Shown: piece by piece, positions 1 through 12,400 of the stretch
Layout: each line of letters opens with the position of its first letter
Numbering within the stretch: position 1 is the stretch's first letter
From: Umbilicaria muhlenbergii
Taxonomy: Eukaryota > Ascomycota > Lecanoromycetes > Umbilicariales > Umbilicariaceae
DNA: 64,000 nucleotides
Direction of reading: 5' to 3'
Assembly (NCBI GenBank): GCA_000611775.1
Contig: KK106983.1
Coordinates: forward strand, 2,724,808 to 2,788,807
Made by a program: the position numbers and the translations under genes
The notes under the pieces: model-generated
The model's input: the letters and a program-made list of their open reading frames with translations, nothing else
Database searches by the model: none
Told to the model about the DNA's origin: nothing

Positions 1-2950
1 ATAGAGTGCTTGGAGTCAAATGTATAGAGATTAGCAAAACATGATAGGGTACTATCTCTCTTCGTTGCTCGAGGATACTAGGTGACCGCAAGAATGAGAA
101 AGCGTGAGAAGGTTCTAGTCGCAATGATTTCAGGTCACGTGATACAGTCATAGTAAGCCTGTGTAGGTGGTACTGCTTCTCATAGATACCGCCTACTCTT
201 CTGTATAGACTTATTGTTGAACAGACTTATATTCAAAAAGCAACATGTTGCGTTGATGATGTTTACTCAAAGTAGAATAGTTCCTAAGGTGGGAAGCGAA
301 GTGTAGCCCTGTTTTAGGTTTAAAGATTGCATACACAGTACCGACATCATCTCACTGAACGGGCCAATATCTGGACGTCATAACCTTCCAGTGCCTTTCA
401 CTCAACCGCGAGTAATACCATAATGGCATACCAGGACTCAGCCTTGTTGAATTTATTCAACGGATTGACTAGAGTTCAATTGCTACGAAAAGTGGGGCGA
501 TATAGAGGGGGGATGCCAAGCCACTAAGCAGGTGACAGTGAAAACTCAATAAGCCTCCGGGCCATAACACTTTCGAGATCACTGCTTGATTCTGTTGCAA
601 GCACTTCACGAGACGACAAAAAGTCCAATGTTCCTAGAAGATATCGCTTGCTATATAAAGCTGGAAAATAGGGGTTAGCCGGCCACCGCTCTCCTGGCCA
701 CTATGGAGCCAATACTGCCAGATCCGATGAATTCAAGGGTGACTCAAGGTTCAACAAGGGGGAACGTTCTTAACTGATTTCTGCATTATCTTTAGAGGCA
801 TCTAGAAGCCCAAGCTGCTTATAGCTCCGTGCTTGGTGCACAACACAACAGCTGCGCAGGAACATGAAGAGAAGCTACCAGCAGTACGTGTAGCCACAGT
901 TTCATGAGCTTCCGCAATAATTCAGAGAACCGTCAAAGGTAGACGGTATGCAGATGCTTGGGGAAGACTTTAAAAAGGTGATTGAAGCTACGCAAAACCC
1001 AGGGGGCTGAAAGCTCAGAGCTAGTGAACAGATCTCTTTGAGTTTACACCTTTTCACAGCTAGATGTAGGAGAGCAAATGGAGGACAACAAACATACGCA
1101 TCACGTAGATGTTCCAATTTGTAGAGCGCCATTGCACCAGATCATTGTGCAACGCACTTTCACATTACTTCAGGCCTTATTCCCCATCCTTTGGCTCATT
1201 GGGCCGCGGAGAGTAAGAGAGGCACCGAGGCACAGAGGTGCGCTTGAGAGGCAATGGTTCCTAAATCCTCAGCCTCGGGGCTTGCAGATGAAGGCAACAC
1301 GAGAAAGAAGCAATGACACTCATTACTACTCAGAAGATCAAAAAGAACATGCAAGAATTGAGAAGGCTGGGAAGCCACCCGGTAAGCAGTGGGCGATCGC
1401 CGTCCATTATCATAAGATCAAGGCATTACGATTCCACATTGGACTTCTTAATGCAGGAAGGAACGAGGTTAAACAAAGAGCCGTATAAGGAAAGTGGGCT
1501 TCCATGCTCTTGTGCTTAATCGCGGCACGGGCACGGGTACTAGGATCTAGACTTAGACAAGGCGGAGTCGATATAAGTGTTCAGACAATGGCTTAATATT
1601 TAAGTGACTTCAACACATTTGCGGCAAGGCTAGGTTTTTATGTGCAAGGATTGCTGTGGCACACATATTGAGGATGTTCGTTTTCAGCAAAACACTGATC
1701 TACTTATACGAGCCTTGATTTTCGACCTAGATGTAGAATGCACCTCACCGAGTTGCAAAGTTACGCAGTTTGATGTTGGATGGCGTAGATCGAAATCAAG
1801 ATAAGCTCGGAGCTGCAGCCTTGTCTAGCATGTCTATCTTGTAGGTCCAAGCGATTACCAGCCTTTCAGCCTTGTCAGCCCCCAAAGAAATGCATGCAGA
1901 TCAATATCAGAACGAACGATAAAGAGGACTCGTAGAAGGAGGAACTGACGAATTGCCTTCCATGCCCCCCCAGATCGTTGACGTCAAGTCTTCGCAACTC
2001 AATACACCATAATCCATCAATAGTACTACGTTCTTCGGTTACCGTGGAATACGTGATCGAATTCAATGGGATTTTCAGCTGCAATTACGGCTGCATATTC
2101 AGCCATTTTGTGGCTTTTTCCGCCCAAAAGTCTGCCTATTCGAGTATGCCGCCCGACCAATCAGACTTGATGGATCTAAGAAGTCCGCCGATGGGTACCT
2201 TCATCGATTGATGACTAAGTCCGCAGATCAGCACCGGAATCTAGAGAATCTGTCTTTGCCGGGTGAAGGAGCCAATGAGACATGTCACTTGCTTAGAAAG
2301 TTGCCTGAATAGGCAAATGGCAGACTTGGGGGCGGCACCTTTGTAACTTCTGCACATGGACCGTCTGATTATTAGGCATCATTAGCACTTACATTCCTTT
2401 TGCCTGCTTCATCGTGCTTCGCAAGTAAAGGTTCTTGGCGACTGATTGGTTCCCTCGGTTCCGTGCTCGTTAGCATCCAAGCCGTGCCACATACCTTAAT
2501 ATCATGTCCCTCTGCAGTCTTGTAAATCACCACTTCCACGGCAGCCTAATCACATAATCACTAAGGCGTTAACTACCAAGGTGCGGGCTTAACCCTAAGC
2601 ATAACCTCTGGGATTTTTGAATACTGCTCAGGAAATACCAGTAATACTCATCGCTAGTCTTCTCGTCCTATCTCTTGTTGCTTCATTGTAAATGCTTTAT
2701 GCTATCGCTCAGTAATAAGAATTTCGATGTCATTGACGTCATAACCAAAATAAACCAATGAGATAAGCGAGTGAGAACTCATCGGCTGCCAGTGCGGAAA
2801 GATTTACTATGTCATCAACGATTTTGAAGCATCCTGTGGGAGACAATGAACTCACACCTTCACGTGGTGTCTCCTGTCAGTACCTACCAGACGTTGTGCA
2901 CCTGGTAGGGAAGCTAAGATGAGTTCACGAAGGCTTTGCCTTCAAAACAT
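1..2950. other. Intergenic, no gene seen
   Basis: Only short open frames occur on either strand and none has a recognisable domain, codon bias or plausible splice pattern. No tRNA-like fold or transposon end was recognised. Composition is moderately AT-rich compared with the gene-bearing parts. Confidence 0.5.
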
Positions 2951-3700
2951 TGACCAGACTCATTGAGTCTACAAACGCGACTTCGAAAGCCCATTATGCA
3001 TGGCCAGCTTCCACATACATTGACCAGACTTATTGAGTCTACAAACGCGACTTCAGAAGCCCATCACGCATGGCCAGCTTCCACATACATTGACCAGACT
3101 TATTGAGTCTACAAACGCGACTTCAGAAGCCCATCACGCATGGCCAGCTTCCACATACATTGACCAGACTTATTGAGTCTACAAACGCGACTTCAGAAGC
3201 CCATCACGCATGGCCAGCTTCCACATACATTGACCAGACTTATTGAGTCTACAAACGCGACTTCAGAAGCCCATCACGCATGGCCAGCTTCCACATACAT
3301 TGACCAGACTTATTGAGTCTACAAACGCGACTTCAGAAGCCCATCACGCATGGCCAGCTTCCACATACATTGACCAGACTTATTGAGTCTACAAACGCGA
3401 CTTCAGAAGCCCATCACGCATGGCCAGCTTCCACATACATTGACCAGACTTATTGAGTCTACAAACGCGACTTCAGAAGCCCATCACGCATGGCCAGCTT
3501 CCACATACATTGACCAGACTTATTGAGTCTACAAACGCGACCTCGGAAGCCCATTACGCATGGCCAGCCTCCACAAACATTGCCCCAAACGCGACTTCGG
3601 AAGCCCATTACGCATGGCCAGCCTCCACTCCACATATCAGGCTCCTTGAGTCCACAAACACGACTTCAGAAGCTCATTACACATGGCCAGCTTCCACCTC
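2951..3700. repeat. 70-bp minisatellite, nine full units plus degenerate tail
   Basis: Nine head-to-tail 70-bp units start at 2951, 3021, 3091, 3161, 3231, 3301, 3371, 3441 and 3511. Each begins TGACCAGACT and contains ACAAACGCGACTTC and CATGGCCAGCTTCCAC. Units 2-8 look identical; the first and ninth carry scattered substitutions, and two shortened, diverged units follow to about 3700. The unit length is not a multiple of three, so the short open frames across it read the same DNA in rotating frames and are not genes. Uniform middle copies with diverged edges suggest recent homogenisation. Confidence 0.95.
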
Positions 3701-5964
3701 AACTGAGTGAATATGGCCCATATTCAAGCGCTCCAATAGCAGATGACTAATAAGAGGGATACAACTGATGTGCATGAAGCATTGTCTAAGGCTTTTGTCA
3801 ACTTTTTAAGTAGGAATTCCTTGTGCTTAAACCTGGATGTGGATTGTAGCGTCCAGTGACACTGGCATCATCAGGATTTTCTCCCAGACTACATATGTTT
3901 ATAAGATCAGAGTTTTCCCTGGGGGCCAGGTTCTCTGCAACACTCAGCCAGAAGCAGGGGCTAGTCACTCAGGCAGAAGGGTGAGGTACAGTACTTTTAT
4001 CACCTTATGGTGATAGTGTTTCATAGCCCTAGGCTGCATAAGCACTTAAAACTTGAAGTAAAAAAATAAATAAATAAAAATGAAGCATCCTGTAAGACTG
4101 TCGTTGCCTCACTGTTATTCAGCTTATCATTGCAAGGCAGTGAGTCAGGTCTTTTGTATGGATAGGAATGGTGATCGTCTCAAGTCACATAAGACCTGTC
4201 ATCGGCCTTGGTATTTGTGATCTATTAGACTAAGATGTAGAACGTCATTTGTTATATAGTAGTGGAAGTACTTAAAGCCTTGATTGCTTAGAACAGTTGT
4301 GAAGCGAAGAAATCTGGCATTCGCATACAATAGCGCTTCTGCCATCATCCGAAGACATGAACCAGTGGATAGATGCTCACATCAGCTCTGAATGCCATGG
4401 TAAGCTGCCAGCCTACGAAGACGAATGCAGCGCATGGGCCATATCGACAACGTGGCTAGAATAAAACCTCGAAGGTGAGGTTTCTTCTTGGAACCAATCT
4501 GCTTTTGCAGCAACTGTGCTAACTACCAGGTCTAAAAGACACGTGCACTGCAGCTGCCCTATACAACGTATTTCTGCCTCACAAACAAATATGAACACGT
4601 AGCGTGTCTGGCGCCGATGACGGCCGTGAGCATTCGCCATCTGGTAACTGGCCTTTGCTGCTGAGGCCCGCTGCCCAACGCTCATCGCGCCACGATACGA
4701 CCGTGAGCGCAACTGGGAAAGGCAAGAGTCGCGACGTACAACATAGATACTGCGTTGGCAAAGATAGCATTTCCGGAGGAACCTAGCCATCGAAATGCAG
4801 ATGGCATCCACGTTGGGTTTACTGGCCCGCGGTAGCAATGCATTCAGCCTTTGACTCTAGGTAGCTACTTGGTTCCAGCCCCGATAGGCCGCAGAACCTG
4901 CGTCAATACCCAAAAGTGAATGAAATTGCTGTAAGGACGAAGCCGACAAACCAAACTGGGAGGCCATTATATGGCCCTGGTGGAAGGCTTATAGACACCA
5001 AGCGAAGACAAGCTTGAGCATATTAAATTACTGGAGATTCTTGCTTGTACGCCAGTGCAACATCAGACATCAGTTCATCGACCACAGTGGACCCGAATCT
5101 AGCGTGTAAATATTCTAATAGAGCTATAGCATCCTAGGCAAAGAAATTTCCCATGTCGTCGCTCTTGCGCATTGATGCAATAAGGTACCCAACGCGGGAA
5201 TGCAGCACAGCCGCCAGGGAGGCTAGCATGACCATTAATCTCAAACGTTCTAACAGGAAACTGAGCGCACAAACATGAAGCATCTACCGCATGAAAGCAA
5301 CTGGGGCAGAATCGGCACTGCCGCCTTTGACAGTCTGACAGGTGTTCTGCGATTTCTCTGCCTAGATGGCAATTCCTACCACAAGTAGCTTAAGCGTCCC
5401 GCAGGCGCTTTTGGGAATTCTCCTATCAAAGATGTCTATCTAAAAGTCTCAACGATAGCAATAAGTTATGCACAAACAACAGGAAGTGCTTTATTGTATA
5501 AAGCATTTGGGAGCCCCGAGCTACAGCTGCCCTGGATTGGGTGGGAATTGGCAGCCATTTCTAGGCAAACGAGGAATAATCTCTGCCGCAGGCGTTTGGC
5601 TGCAGGAAGGCTGATAAAGAGTAGCACGATTTTATCCTGCTTCCTATGAGGCATCCAAGTTTAGGAGGAGGCAGCCTGGAGCCTCTCCGGGCGCGAGAGG
5701 CAGGCATGTCTACAAATTCATATCTGGCGTATAGTACAAGTGCACAGCTATGATATGATCAGTTGATGCGGCTCTTACAAAAGGCATACTCCCAAGGGGC
5801 AGGCTCCCCCGAGGGATGGAGTGAGGCAACCAAGTGGGATGGCAGGCTCCAGTTCGGCTTCCGGTTCGCCAATTTAAGGCAACCAGGCGTTTATACGCCG
5901 CGAACCAACCAATAGTGCCTGTGAAACTTGGTTTGCGGCTCCGCTTTGCAACTTAACACAGCCG
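3701..5964. other. Intergenic, no gene seen
   Basis: No supportable gene. A minus-strand open frame of 141 codons at 4413-4838 has no recognisable domain and overlaps other open frames, so it is treated as chance. Confidence 0.45.
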
Positions 5965-6013
5965 TGCTGCTCTGCGCAATAATGTGAAAAACACATTATT
6001 GCGCAGAGCAGCA
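5965..6013. repeat. Perfect 22-bp inverted repeat with A5 loop
   Basis: The left arm 5965-5986 (starting TGCTGCTCTGCGCAATAATG) is the exact reverse complement of 5992-6013, separated by five A residues. It lies about 265 bp upstream of the Est1-type gene. It could fold as a 22-bp stem in DNA or RNA, or be a fold-back relic of a transposon. Nothing nearby shows which. Confidence 0.95.
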
Positions 6014-6276
6014 AGAACGCATTCGACTGCCCTTCGCACCTCCTCAGCCCTACAGGTCTAGCCCTTCAGCCGCGACAGCCAACGCCTGTGCCTGTACCTT
6101 GCCTGATTATGCGTTGTAGCATTATCAAGCCCTCAGGTACGAGTTCACGTATAGCCTTCGTCCCATCTTAAAAGACATGCACGCAGGAAGGTTCTAACAA
6201 AACGGGTGTCACTGTAGATTAGATTCCTGCTCCACCCCTGCAGGCCGAGAAGCACAGCTGGCATTTGGAACTCCTA

Positions 6277-9200
6277 ATGGCATCCTCCGAGAAACCTCAT
6301 CCTGTAGACCAAGGGTTCGTGGATTGGCAGAGGCGCCAGTCAGCTAGGGAATATGTTTGCCCGCTATGCAGCAGTCGCGTTTTGTTCCAGTATGAACCCA
6401 AGCTGTGGGAACACGCCAAACAGACCCACATGGATTACCTAGAATCCAACCTCAAAGGCGATGAAGGCCAGAAGAGGAGGCAGTTTAGTGAGGACGCAAT
6501 ATTGAAGGTGTACGTTACTACGATCTAAAGCCAGCTTTTCGAACAAGCACTTCCAGCTCTGAAGATGTCTTACCAGTGTCACACGTACTAATCATGATGA
6601 TCTATCAATAGCAAGCCGCCGCGTCAGAAGATCTTGCACGAACCACGGGTGACCGGCTCAAAAGCCTCGTCCAATGATTCGATGCAACTGAATTTCGGCG
6701 AGGACATGAAATCTATGTCAAGGTCCGACAGACCAGGCTCCGCTTCTGGAATTGCTATACAACCGGAGAAAGATATCGGGGGCCTTGAGAAATTGTCGTT
6801 GAGTCAAACACAGGGCCGACCCACACCATCACCTCCACCAAACCCACGAAAGAGAGCCTCTGTTAGGGATGAAGCTTTGTCGGACGCGGAGCTTAAAAAG
6901 AGGGACGAAACAATACGTAGTCGGCGAACCAAAGCGCTCTCTGGAGGGTTTACCCCAAATCTGGATCCTGAATATGATCGAAGAGGTCCTTTGCCTAGCG
7001 ACCCCGACTTCAGCCGTACTCCGCAAACAGGCTCGAATAGAAGGCTCTACAATCCAGTGAGTGATAACACTGTTGCGAACATGCTTACTCAGGGTAGTGG
7101 CAAATATGACAATGCCGGGGCATCACACCGTGTTTATGATCCAAGGACCCACATTTTCCGATCTAAGAAGGCACAGCAGGACTTTGACGAAGATATTACA
7201 AAGACACGTTTGATACAACAGAATCCCTTTGTGGAAAAGGTATATATCTCAGTGGCTCTCACTGTCAAATGCTAAGCCGGAAACGCAGGAATTCCCTATG
7301 AAATTAGTGACAAGCCCCGTGATGTCAGATCGCATTATAGATCCCCCTCCAGAGATGCTCCTACAACCGGAGACTCGGCCGATCTCTCATGCTCAGCTGG
7401 CTGTTGAGGTGAAAGGTATATATGCTGGCTTGATCATGGTAGAAGCGAAGTGTGTGGATGTGGATGAGAAGCAGTCCATTGCAGCTCAGGAGAAGGATCC
7501 CAAACGACAGACTAAATTGAGCAATGAGCAGTGGCAGGCTCTTATTGCCTTACACAGGACCTTGCTGCATGAGCACCATGACTTCTTTCTTGCCTCTCAG
7601 CATCCATCTGCAGGTCCTGCGTTAACCCGCCTTGCTGCTCAATATTCTATGCCGCAAAGAATGTGGCGCCACGCAATTCATTCATTCCTTGAGGTTTTAC
7701 GTCATCGGCTTCCGGAGTCATTGGACCACATGCTCGCGTTTATTTACATCGCCTACTCAATGATGGCGTTACTTTATGAGACTGTTACAGCCTTTGAGGA
7801 TACTTGGATTGAATGTCTCGGTGATTTGGGTAGGTACCGCATGGCTATAGAGGATGTTGATCGACATGATCGTGAGGTTTGGAGTGGAGTTGCTCGCTTT
7901 TGGTACAGTAAAGCAGCTGATAGGAATCCTCACATTGGTCGTTTATATCATCATCTGGCCATACTTGCCCGCCCGGGATCCTTTGAACAATTGAGCTTCT
8001 ATACAAGGTCTCTGAGCTGTGTTCAACCGTTCACTACTGCTCGATCAAGCATCATGACTGTCTTTAAGCCAGCTCTACAAGGCGAGAATCCGGCGCTGTC
8101 TCGTGCTTCGCACGTGGAAGTCGTGTTCATCAAAGCCCACGCCATCCTCTTCAGTGAGAGTTTTTCCGACGAATATGACGTTCTTGTCAATCAGCTCAAT
8201 AGCGGTCTCCTTGATCATTACATTGGAAAGATCACGGCGAAGTTCAAAGCGCAGGGAGTCTTTGCCACAGTAATTAATATTGCTGCACTCTTCGAATACG
8301 GCGCTCTCAAGGCAAACGGTTCCACTCGGTCCATATTTCGGTTAGCATTTGATGAATTCGAAGTGTCTCGCAAGTCCATTGAATCTTATAATCCTGCCAC
8401 TACAAATGAGAAGCAAATGGCCAATGACAATGGCGGCCAACGATCCTCGATATTCGACAGACCCACTTTGCCACCGGCAGATCTGACGTCAAATGAACTA
8501 CGGGATTCTGAAGAAACTGTCGCTCGGGGATCACGTATCATGTCGGTAACATTGTCGGTTGCTTTACGACGGATCGGGGACAAGAATGTTTACCCCCTTG
8601 TGCACGTTTGTCTGGTGTTTCTGTGGCGTCTTGCAATTGTTGGGAAGCTGGTTCGTTACGTTGAGAAGGACGTTCCATGGAGAGAGATTTCTTTCTTTCT
8701 GAATACGTTGGCGAAGTCCATTGACATCGCTTCTACGATCGAGGCTGAGGAGTTTCCCTGGCCTGCTGAAGGGGCCGGCCGACCGCTGCCTGAAGATTTT
8801 GTTATCCGTGGCCAAGTCTGGAGCCGATGGCATTTCCCTGAGAAGTGGTTTGAGGATACTAAGGTCGACGATGAGGAGCGATCGATGGAAGTGCCGTCCA
8901 TGGCTGCACCGCGTGTTGAAAGAATGCTGTGGCTCGGTGTACGACTTGCCTCTCTTGGACGATGGTTACGTTACGAAAGGGAGTCGAAAACATTCTCGAC
9001 TACGCAGTATGTCACTGATCTACTTACTGAACGTTCGCCTTCCGATACAATGGCACCGCGATCTCCAAATAAGGCTGAAGATGTGATAAAGTCAGGAGGA
9101 GTGGGAATGCAGGATTCAAATCTTCATCCATACAAAGGGCCTCCAAATAAGAATGATGCAGATATGGCTGACGCTATGATCAAGCCACCAGCGAGTACAG

Positions 9201-9436
9201 TTCAGAAATTGGAGGGAAATGATGGGGATACGCCAATGTTGGATGTTTATGGAGCAAAGACGGACATCTCAGAGAAGTATGATGCCAAACCAAACCCCGA
9301 TACTGTAGCATGGCTGGATGGTAGTTATGGCGCAGCGAAATTGTCTCCGCAGAAGATTCCGACGACCGAGTTTCCTGCTGGCTCCGGGGACGTCGAAGTA
9401 CATGGCCTTCGTCGATTCAACAACAACGAAGCCTAG
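6277..9436 (+). CDS. Est1/SMG-type DNA/RNA-binding protein with N-terminal C2H2 zinc finger
   Basis: The model is join(6277..6509,6612..7239,7289..9436), 1,002 residues. Intron 1 (102 nt) runs GTACGT..TAG with a TACTAATC branch; intron 2 (49 nt) runs GTATAT..CAG with TGCTAAGC. Both junctions keep the frame. Residues 28-51 form a C2H2-like finger (C28-x2-C31-x14-H46-x4-H51). Residues about 80-280 are polar and probably disordered. From about 330 the protein matches the Est1/SMG5-7 helical domain: a block near 485-550 has the family pattern of FWYSKAADRNPHIGRLYHHL followed by an RSL..PF..A motif. Relatives act in telomerase recruitment (Est1) or nonsense-mediated decay (SMG5-7); which applies here is not visible. 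The acidic, low-complexity C-terminus (about 860 onward) is unconserved in appearance. Confidence 0.85.
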
Positions 9437-12400
9437 GTGGGGTTACGTCGGAGGTTTCTCATCACCCATTTTTTGTTTCCAAACTCGATACGTGCAGGTC
9501 CGTTGCGCCACGACTGTCCAGCTTTGCCACAACGAGATGCGGAGCGTGTGGAGCTCTTGGACCTCCGCCGGGATCCTTTACCCGGGTTCCCCACATGGTG
9601 AGATAGATTCCTCAACGCTGGATTGAAGTAAGGAATGCCCAAACATCTCAATCATCTACACGCCTACATTTAGACTATACCGTGTCAACGGCCACGCAGT
9701 GGTATAGAAGTATGGATATAGCGCCATTCGACGATTAGGCCGGATTACACAGGGCTTGGAAGAGCATCGGACGGACTACGATGTTTGATTGGATAGGACA
9801 GATTGGCAGGTATAACTTTTTGAATAATGATTTGGAAGAACAGTGCGCAGTGTCTGGGATACCGGAGTTTCGGAATTTTATGCAGTAACGATAATATTTA
9901 CCCCGCGAAATATAGTGATGTCCTCCTAGGAGTGCGACGTTGAACTATGGGAGTAGGCAAACGAAACGAGGCTTACCAAGGGTGTTGGCACCCGCCCCGG
10001 CCAATGACCGCGCATGCTTGACGCCTCTCAGCCTTCTATGAGCTGCCTTAATCTGAGCCAACCCCTCAGCGACAGATGGCTTGTGCCATGTGGCATATGC
10101 GGCAATTCACTGGCTGGGGTGTGTTTACAGGGACATCCTATGGTAGCTTGTTGGTTACATCCTCTCTATTCTATGGGTATTTCGTACATAGATTCCCCAT
10201 TTTGCTCTCACTCTTAGTGAATGTTTGAAGGGGGTCTTGCAACTTTGTATGAATACTGTACCATGAGCAATGGTCTTTTGCATGACGCAAGGCATTTGTT
10301 GGTGCCGTTTCTTTCCGCGCGCGTGTCTTTTATGCAGCTGTAAGTGTCGCGTCAATGCATGGTAAGCAAGGGGTCGGTTTGTGTTTCGGTATTCAATCTG
10401 CGTTTTACTAGTGTCTGTTTGTCAAGGCCAGTTATGGGCTAGTCTCGGGTGTTGTGTTGGGCAACTAGGGCGAGTAGCCAGATCCATGGTCAGTCCAGCT
10501 AGTAGGGATTGGGCATGGATGCCCTGGCTCTAATGCTCGAAGGGAAAGAGCCCCGAGTGCTTGGCATCATCTGTTGCTCCTCGTCGTCACGGTGGTCATC
10601 GTGGACATCGCCATCAATAATACACTGCAGGCCTCGATGAGGTCTCCACCAGTGACTCAGATGAGACATTGCGTACATCTGAGCTAGTTCGAGCATGGGC
10701 TAATTGGTTTGCCAGGTCTCGGGGTACTTCCGAGCACCGAAAAACTTGGTTCATAGCTAGCTGATGAACGACTTGGGCAGGACTACCGACATGCTGTTTC
10801 ACATCCCCTATGGGGAAAGCCCAACGCCCGACTCTGCCAGGTTTTGCCCTGACTGAGGGACGCCGCAGCTACCAACAGGATAGTTAGAGTACTCTGAGGA
10901 GCATCAGCAGTGCAGCCTAGGTTCGACCCAGTCTGTCCTCGAGATTCTTCTACAACGCCATCTTACTCGTTACGAAAGGCACCACGGAGCGATCTTCTCA
11001 CCAGTTCTCGTATCTTTGGGCATGAACACGGGGGTAGACTCGCATCGGGAAGCTAATGTCCGGCTCCGGGGCCACCCAAGGGAAGCTTCAGGCGCCTCCT
11101 TTTCGTGATAGATGATACATCTCCCGTGCAAGGCAACCTATTACGCTGCGAAGTCAAGTTTCAGCTCGAAGAGCAAAGCATCAAAATGCAGCTCCACAGC
11201 CACGTACGAAGAAGCAGGGTTCCTCAAAAATATGTTATCTGCAAGCCATACATCTGACATGGATGGGTGTGACCCGAAGACTGGAACAACACGTGGATAC
11301 TTCGGACATGTGTCTCCACTCTATTTCTGTGTTCATTGTTCGAACACAACCAATCCTGAGAGCATCCCGTAAGGTAAGGTAAGATCGGAGGCGCTTTCTC
11401 TACTTGACGAGCCATTTAGGATCTCCCCTTGGAGCTTGGCAGCATGATCTGAGAAGCTGAAACACGGGATGTATGACCCTCGTTATTGGGCATCCCGCTT
11501 AACACCATCTTTAGGATCCAGCTATTGCCCATCTAGAAGTCTGATCCCCACGGACGGTGATACACAGCAGAGCAGTGTTGGGGCGCTTCGCAGAAGGCAA
11601 CAACGCTAACGATGTGCTCAGCGAGGTCAGTGTGCATCATCTCCACACTTTGGCATGAGGAGGGCCAACCAAGAGACCGAGATGTTTGATGGAGAATCAG
11701 GCAACTACTAGTAGTGGTACATGTTGGCATTTGGGTAGAGATGCCAAACATGATGGCTTCCAGGCAACTGTTCGGGCACGGCCTACATTTGGACACGGTG
11801 GTCCTCATCGGACCGTTTACCTGTTCTGATTCGCCCAGCCGTGACGCACGCCTCCCTTGGAGAGCGTCTCCCGCGTCAACAGGCTCTAACAGGTCTAGTG
11901 GCTGGCTAATCAGGTTGCGGCAACAACCCTCACCGCCTTGTTCACCATACCATCGATCCTTGATGAGAAAGAGGCGAAAGCTCGGTGACGCCGAGAGACC
12001 TTGCATGGTATCGAAAGGATTATCGATGTGGGCTCTCAAGTGTGGACGCTGGAGGACTGAGTTTGATACGTTCAGTGCTTTAGGCAACCGCGTCGGCTTG
12101 TGCTCTGTTCTTCCTTACTTCCAACTAAAGCTACAGTTCAATTCACCAATACAGATACGAGTACGCGTCTTTGACCTACTCGAGCCCAGCAGCAAGCAGG
12201 CACATGACGCACAAGACCCACCGTGTGGAAGGGGCCGGAGAACAAGAAGGTCGTCACCTAGCACGGCCCCCAGCAAAGGCTTTGGTCCGTCCTACGAATA
12301 GAGTTACAAGAGGGGCGAGTTATCGCCACCCAACTTCGTTTATGAGTTCGGACTATCAGTGGATGAACTACCTTAACAGGGAAGCTCATAAGGAAATCTC

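Noticed and set aside
2951-3700. Resemblance to a CRISPR-like or coding repeat array
   Set aside because: Units abut with no unique spacers, and a 70-bp period cannot keep one reading frame.
10900-10945. B-box-like GGTTCGACCC suggesting a tRNA
   Set aside because: No matching A-box, cloverleaf pairing or acceptor stem could be found.
11533-12301. Overlapping open frames of 184 and 195 codons on opposite strands
   Set aside because: No domain, no splice signals and no codon bias; each is the antisense of the other.
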